From Stramonita haemastoma (lineage: Eukaryota > Mollusca > Gastropoda > Neogastropoda > Muricidae), in assembly GCA_030674155.1 (NCBI GenBank), contig CM060326.1, positions 30,721,297-30,785,296 on the forward strand: a stretch of 64,000 bases of DNA. Direction: 5' to 3'. Made by a program: the position numbers and the translations under genes. A model generated the notes under the pieces. It searched no databases and was not told the origin of the DNA. It saw nothing but the letters and a program-made list of their open reading frames with translations. The number at the start of each line of letters is the position of its first letter. Within the stretch, counting starts at the first letter, position 1. Shown in pieces: positions 55,153-64,000 of the stretch.

Positions 55153-55999
55153 AATCCTTTTCTTCAAATTCGATGTCTGACTATACCACCTTCCTGACAC
55201 CTGGTGTTCCGAAATCTCAAGACTGTAAGCAGGTGTTTTGTTTATAAAATAAAATAATTTGTCTTTTTGTCAAAAAGGCTATACTATTCTTACAAAAAGC
55301 TTTTTAACACGCAAAAAAAATTTGGGAAGAAGACCCTCGAATTTTGCTATTTTGTCCTTTAGTCATCAAAACAACAAAAAAGAGAAACTATCATTTTTTT
55401 CTCACCCATTTCGGTCTGAATTTTCTCCACAGAATCGAATTCACTTCTCAAATTCGCTCATTTCCTTCATTCCTACTTTCAGTATGAATACACTGTGCTT
55501 CAAACTGTGTTCTAGTGTTCGACAAAAAACAAACCCAACCAAACACTTAATACACAACCATCACAGCTTTAACAAGTCATCTTCCAAAATCTCGACACTT
55601 TAGGTACATTACAGAACCTTCGATAACGTTCAAGTTACTCTTGTATTGTACAAAAGTTTGAAAAAGTAAAAGTTTTCAAGAACAAACAAGAAATGCAGTG
55701 ACCATGTTACTTACGGTAGCAGGCTTACTACCCCCTAGCCAGGTAGTACCACCACCACCTGAGTATATCAGGTATTCACTACACGTGGAATGATATCATC
55801 AAGATAAAATACTGTGCTGTAAGATATGCTCAACGATACTGTTTGTTTATTGACTACACTGTCAGCCTTTCCTGCAGTTCTCTGTATGACATGACACTAT
55901 TCTGTAGCGCACTTCACCCCAACATAAGCCCACACAGAACACTTGGCTGTATAATACTCAGAGAAGTCTGTGTTTCAGTCGTGTCCTTTTTCTCTCTGC

Positions 56000-60310
<4,311 letters not shown>

Positions 60311-60365
60311 CTGCAAACCACAGTCAGCATTGTGTGTGTGTCAATAAAGTGTGTCAGTAGTTATT

Positions 60366-60440
60366 GTGGTGTGTTGGTGTGGTGTGGTGTGGTGTGGTGT
60401 GGTGTGGTATGGTGAGGTGTGGTGTGGTGTGGTGTGTTGT
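60366..60440. repeat. (GGTGT)n minisatellite
   Basis: GGTGTGGTGT repeats of 5 bases with a few variants, between the TM1 exon and its duplicate. Confidence 0.9.
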
Positions 60441-60445
60441 CTGGA

Positions 60446-60700
60446 CCATGTAAAACCCGTTAAATCCTGTTCCACTATTCGTAAGAGTAGGCCATCGCGT
60501 ACCGATGGGAACAGATGACAAAAGATTTACAAAACTGCATACACACGGGGATTGGATGAAAAAAAGCACACGAGTGCTTATTCCATTATCCTCGATATAG
60601 AAGAAATAAATAAATAAATAAATAAAAATTAAAAAACGATGTCCCGCTGCAGCAGAAAGTCCGCTTGCACACAGGAGAAACTGCCCGCTGCAACCCTTCA
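60446..60700 (-). pseudogene. Broken partial duplicate of the TM1 exon, split by SINE-A
   Basis: 60446-60461 (GGACCATGTAAAACCCG) and 60638-60698 (CGATGTCCCGCTGCAGCAGA ... CTGCCCGCTGCAA) match the adjacent parts of 60243-60317. This includes the acceptor border and codons for [16 protein letters not shown]. Only the right half of the exon is present, and a SINE-A lies between the two pieces, so it cannot act as an exon. Confidence 0.85.
60462..60637 (+). mobile_element. SINE-A 3' fragment inserted in the duplicated exon
   Basis: TTAAATCCTGTTCCACTATT through TCCATTATCCTCGATATAGA to AAATAAATAAATAAATAAAA. 5'-truncated. The duplicated exon sequence continues on both sides (AAACCCG | CGATGTCCCG). 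Confidence 0.87.
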
Positions 60701-60725
60701 ACAAAGTATGTCAATATAACATAGT

Positions 60726-60800
60726 CATTGTGTTGTATTGTATTGTATTGTACTGTGCTGTGCTGTGCTGTGCTGTGCTGTGCTGTGCTGTGCTGTGCTG
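60726..60800. repeat. (TGTAT/TGCTG)n pentamer repeat
   Basis: TGTATTGTAT units changing to TGTGCTGTGC units. A similar ATTGTA run is at 60898-60965. Confidence 0.9.
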
Positions 60801-60969
60801 TACTGTTCTGTAGACCACTTTCAGTCACAACAGAGAACTCTGCGTGAATTTTCTGGGAACCCATCAAAATAAATGTGTCAATACCATAGCCATTTTATAG
60901 TATTGTAATGTACTGTATTGTATTGTAATGTACTGTATTGTAATGTATTGTATTGTATTGCATTGTACT

Positions 60970-61227
60970 GCATACCGCTTCCAGTTACAGCAGATTTCTC
61001 TGCGTGAAATTCAAGCTGTTCTCCCTGGAGAGAGTGTGTCGCCACAGGAGCAGTACCACCCTTTTTTTTTCCCTTTTCTGTTTGCAGGCTTATTTGTTTT
61101 CTTATGAAAGTGACCTTTTTTTTTTTTAAATTGGGGGCCAGAGACGAGTGTCTTGTTGCCGTAGGTTCTTTTGGGTGCGCTGAAGGCGTGTTGCGCCATG
61201 GTACCTCAGTTTATCGTTTATACTAAC
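60970..61227 (-). mobile_element. SINE-B 3' part, antisense
   Basis: CAGCAGATTTCTCTGCGTGA, CTGTTCTCCCTGGAGAGAG and CGTAGGTTCTTTTGGGTGCG as in other copies. The head is missing. A smaller related piece is at 60810-60857. Confidence 0.82.
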
Positions 61228-61537
61228 TCTGATACCATTGTTGTCCAAATTTTTTTAGTTTCGTTTTTATGAGTTGTAAAGTAAAGGAACAAATGGGATT
61301 TTTATTTCAAACGATCGGAATAACCTGATGCAAAGAGAAGGACGTCAACTGCAAAATGGCAATCTTAAAAAATGCACCGAGTAACCACGTTCAGCAAAAC
61401 GGTGTTGTAAAGGGGAGGCTATTAGTGGTGTAGTGTAGCGTAGTGTAGTGTGGTAGGAGGAATCACTCCTGCATCATATTATGACACGAGTAATCTCTCT
61501 TCCTTGTCGCTCTTCTTCTTCTTCTTCTGATTATGAT

Positions 61538-61727
<190 letters not shown>

Positions 61728-61774
61728 TGTTGTCTTCAATTTAACATCTGTTCACACTAAGTGATTTTAGACGA

Positions 61775-61775
<1 letters not shown>

Positions 61776-61835
<60 letters not shown>

Positions 61836-61890
61836 TGCGTGCGTGCGTGCGCGCGCGCGTGTGTGTGTGTGTATGTGTGTGTGTGTTTCT
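61776..61890. repeat. (TG)n/(CG)n microsatellite
   Basis: TG run with a GTGCGTGCGCGCGCGC stretch, a possible Z-DNA former. Confidence 0.93.
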
Positions 61891-62037
61891 TCACTGTGGC
61901 CTGACACTGATGGCTCCCTGCTGACTGGCTCAGTGATTGTCTTCTGTTTATTACTGTCTTGTTGTTTTGGCCTTCTTATTTGGTTTATTATTGTTTTTAG
62001 TTGGAGGTGTTCTTAAATTGATGTAATCCCTGAGTAG

Positions 62038-62098
62038 GGCGGAGACTGGTTGTAAAAAAGCACATGACTGCTTATTCATTATCCTCGCAATAAAAAAT
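62038..62098 (+). mobile_element. SINE-A 3' fragment
   Basis: GACTGGTTGTAAAAAAGCAC followed by ATGACTGCTTATTCATTATC and CTCGCAATAAAAAA. Confidence 0.7.
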
Positions 62099-62345
62099 TG
62101 ATTTGATTACACTAGAAGGGAGGCTGAGGAGGTGTCTGCGTGCATTGGAATCAGGAGGACTCTATGATATGAGATTGACCACATTCTTGTGGCTCTAAGA
62201 ATTGAGGACAGCTGAGCAAAGCAAACGCAGAACATCTTGCGTACATACAAGATTCAAAGTACAGAGCTGTGGATTAAAGTTACTTAGTTTTCTTAAGTCA
62301 ACAAAATTATCACATGATAACAATAATTATTACATCATTAAGTAT

Positions 62346-62500
62346 TTTACGTATATTTTCAAACAAAAGTGAAAAGTTACTTTCCATCATACATTAACTA
62401 TCTTTTACAGCCATTTGCAGGTTTACGTATATTTTCAAACAAAAGTGAAAAGTAATTTTCTATCATACATTAACTATCTTTTACAGCCATTGGTAGGTTT
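62346..62500. repeat. 76-bp tandem duplication
   Basis: ACGTATATTTTCAAACAAAA ... CATACATTAACTATCTTTTA CAGCCATT occurs twice in tandem with few differences. Confidence 0.88.
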
Positions 62501-62647
62501 ATTAGCTATATTGGCAGCTAAGTATAGAGGCAATATTTTTGTCTTTAATTAATCTTTAAAATAATTCTGTTTTTGTAGAGGAACTAGTGTTTGAAGCAAT
62601 AGCTAAGCTAAAGTTCAGTTCACACATACCCACGCGCACGCACGCGT

Positions 62648-62940
<293 letters not shown>

Positions 62941-63701
62941 ATACTGGCATACATTTCCATCCCAAATCAAGATAGTTGCATCGACTCAGTTTTGTTACAA
63001 AAGTAAGTCGAATTTTCCCCCCTTTCAATCTCACTAGTGAAAACAAAAGAAAACAAATCATGTCTTTAAAAAAAAAAACAAAAAACCTACTCCACAAAAC
63101 TTGGCTACAACCCCACAACTTCCAAGCCTGCTGTGTCATGTTGTGTTGAAGTGTGTGACTGCAAAGATCAGGAATTCCCTCTGAACAGGAATCCTTCATC
63201 GCCATGATAGCAGTCATCAAAGTGTCGGTAACTCTCCCGGACAACACGCACGGTTGATGTCCCCTGGGCTGGCGAGATGCGTGATGGAATAATACAGAGC
63301 AGTCTCTGATGGAACGTTTGCTTGCAGCTGCATGACAATGTCTCACCCCTACATACACTTTCTATTGCTCTCTGTCGTTTTTCATGTGAGTTACTGTTGT
63401 TGTTGCTGCTGGTGGCATTCTTTGGCTGCCAGATTCGCATGCAAAAATGTCTGCGATGAATTTGCATACGGTCGAGACAGGTCTCATTTTTTTTGTGATT
63501 GTGTTTGTTGAGGTTTGTGTTTGGTTGGGTTGGTGGGGGAGGGGGGTGGGGGTGGGGGACGTGACAGCTGTCAGACAGTGCGAACTTGCTGTAATGTTTC
63601 TGTTGTTTTTTTTTAGTTGTTGTTTTGTTCTGTTCTGTTTTGTTTTGATTGTTTATTTTTTCCCTTTCGTTCTTTCTTTATTCATTTTTGACATAGAATG
63701 G

Positions 63702-64000
63702 TGGGTCGGTGGCCTAGAGGTAACGACGCACTTGCCTAAAAAGCGAAAAGTCCGGGTAGGAAGTGTGCGGTGATTTGATCCCACTTTGGGCCGGAAACAT
63801 ATCCCCGGCCATCAAACCATGAGTGGTGGTCTATGTGCAAGTCCTTCTGATGAGACGATAAACCGAGATCCCGTGTGTAACACACCATTATCTAGCGCAC
63901 GTAAAAGAACTCACGGCAACAAGAGAGCTGTCCTTGGCAATTTTCAATAGAAAAAGTCACAAAATAAGTTGCAGCCAGGAAAAGACAAAAAATAATAATG
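63702..64000 (+). mobile_element. SINE-B, cut by the window end
   Basis: Starts at the head (GGTCGGTGGCCTAGAGGTAA), then GCCTAAAAAGCGAAAAGTCC and GTAAAAGAACTCACGGCAAC. This gives the uninterrupted sequence across the site where SINE-A is nested in the copy at 43034. Confidence 0.9.

Noticed and set aside
63168..63360. Minus-strand frame containing TVRVVRESYRHFDDCYHGDE as an extracellular-domain exon of the channel
   Set aside because: It lacks the Cys-loop and other ligand-binding landmarks and has no clear splice borders; it may be unrelated or chance.

Overview
This is a stretch of animal (eukaryotic) nuclear DNA: short exons with GT/AG borders, kilobase introns, abundant (CA)n, (TA)n and (GATA)n microsatellites, several tRNA-derived SINE families, and fragments of a non-LTR retrotransposon. 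Gene content and repeat style point to an invertebrate. A mollusc, perhaps a gastropod, is my best guess; that is inference, as no sequence here names the species.

Plus strand, about 3.6-47.3 kb: one large gene that I identify as a NuMA (nuclear mitotic apparatus protein, NUMA1) homologue. I can chain 26 coding exons from an ATG at 3635 to a TAG at 46713-46715, with an AATAAA at 47282. It has a Hook/CH-like N-terminal domain (3.6-9.6 kb), a very long coiled coil (11.6-29.2 kb) and a basic, Ser/Pro-rich tail (33.2-46.7 kb). The tail carries a clear LGN/Pins-binding motif (exon 35481-35617) and a conserved distal block (exon 42778-43002). The largest exon, 20160-24332, holds about 2 kb of 21/42-bp tandem repeats coding for coiled-coil heptads. 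Several one-base frame breaks in this gene look like assembly errors, because correcting each restores both protein similarity and splice phase.

Minus strand, about 56.0-60.7 kb: the 3' part of a Cys-loop ligand-gated anion channel subunit (glutamate- or glycine-receptor-like). Three exons encode TM1, TM2-TM3 and TM4. The extracellular-domain exons are not recognised and probably lie to the right. The TM1 exon has a broken partial duplicate interrupted by a SINE. The TM4 exon's 3' splice junction has been tandemly multiplied in the intron. A possible terminal exon of another minus-strand gene lies at 54.65-54.85 kb.

The rest is repeat-rich: SINE-A (tRNA-Glu-like head, ATAAA tail, about 16 copies), SINE-B, SINE-C, SINE-E, unnamed repeat families D and F, LINE fragments with GATA tails, a DNA transposon with CAGGGTTCGCG inverted ends, and minisatellites with 20-, 45-, 58- and about 74-bp units. 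The stretches 47.3-49.9 kb and 39.7-42.7 kb are mostly AT-rich sequence in which I see no gene.
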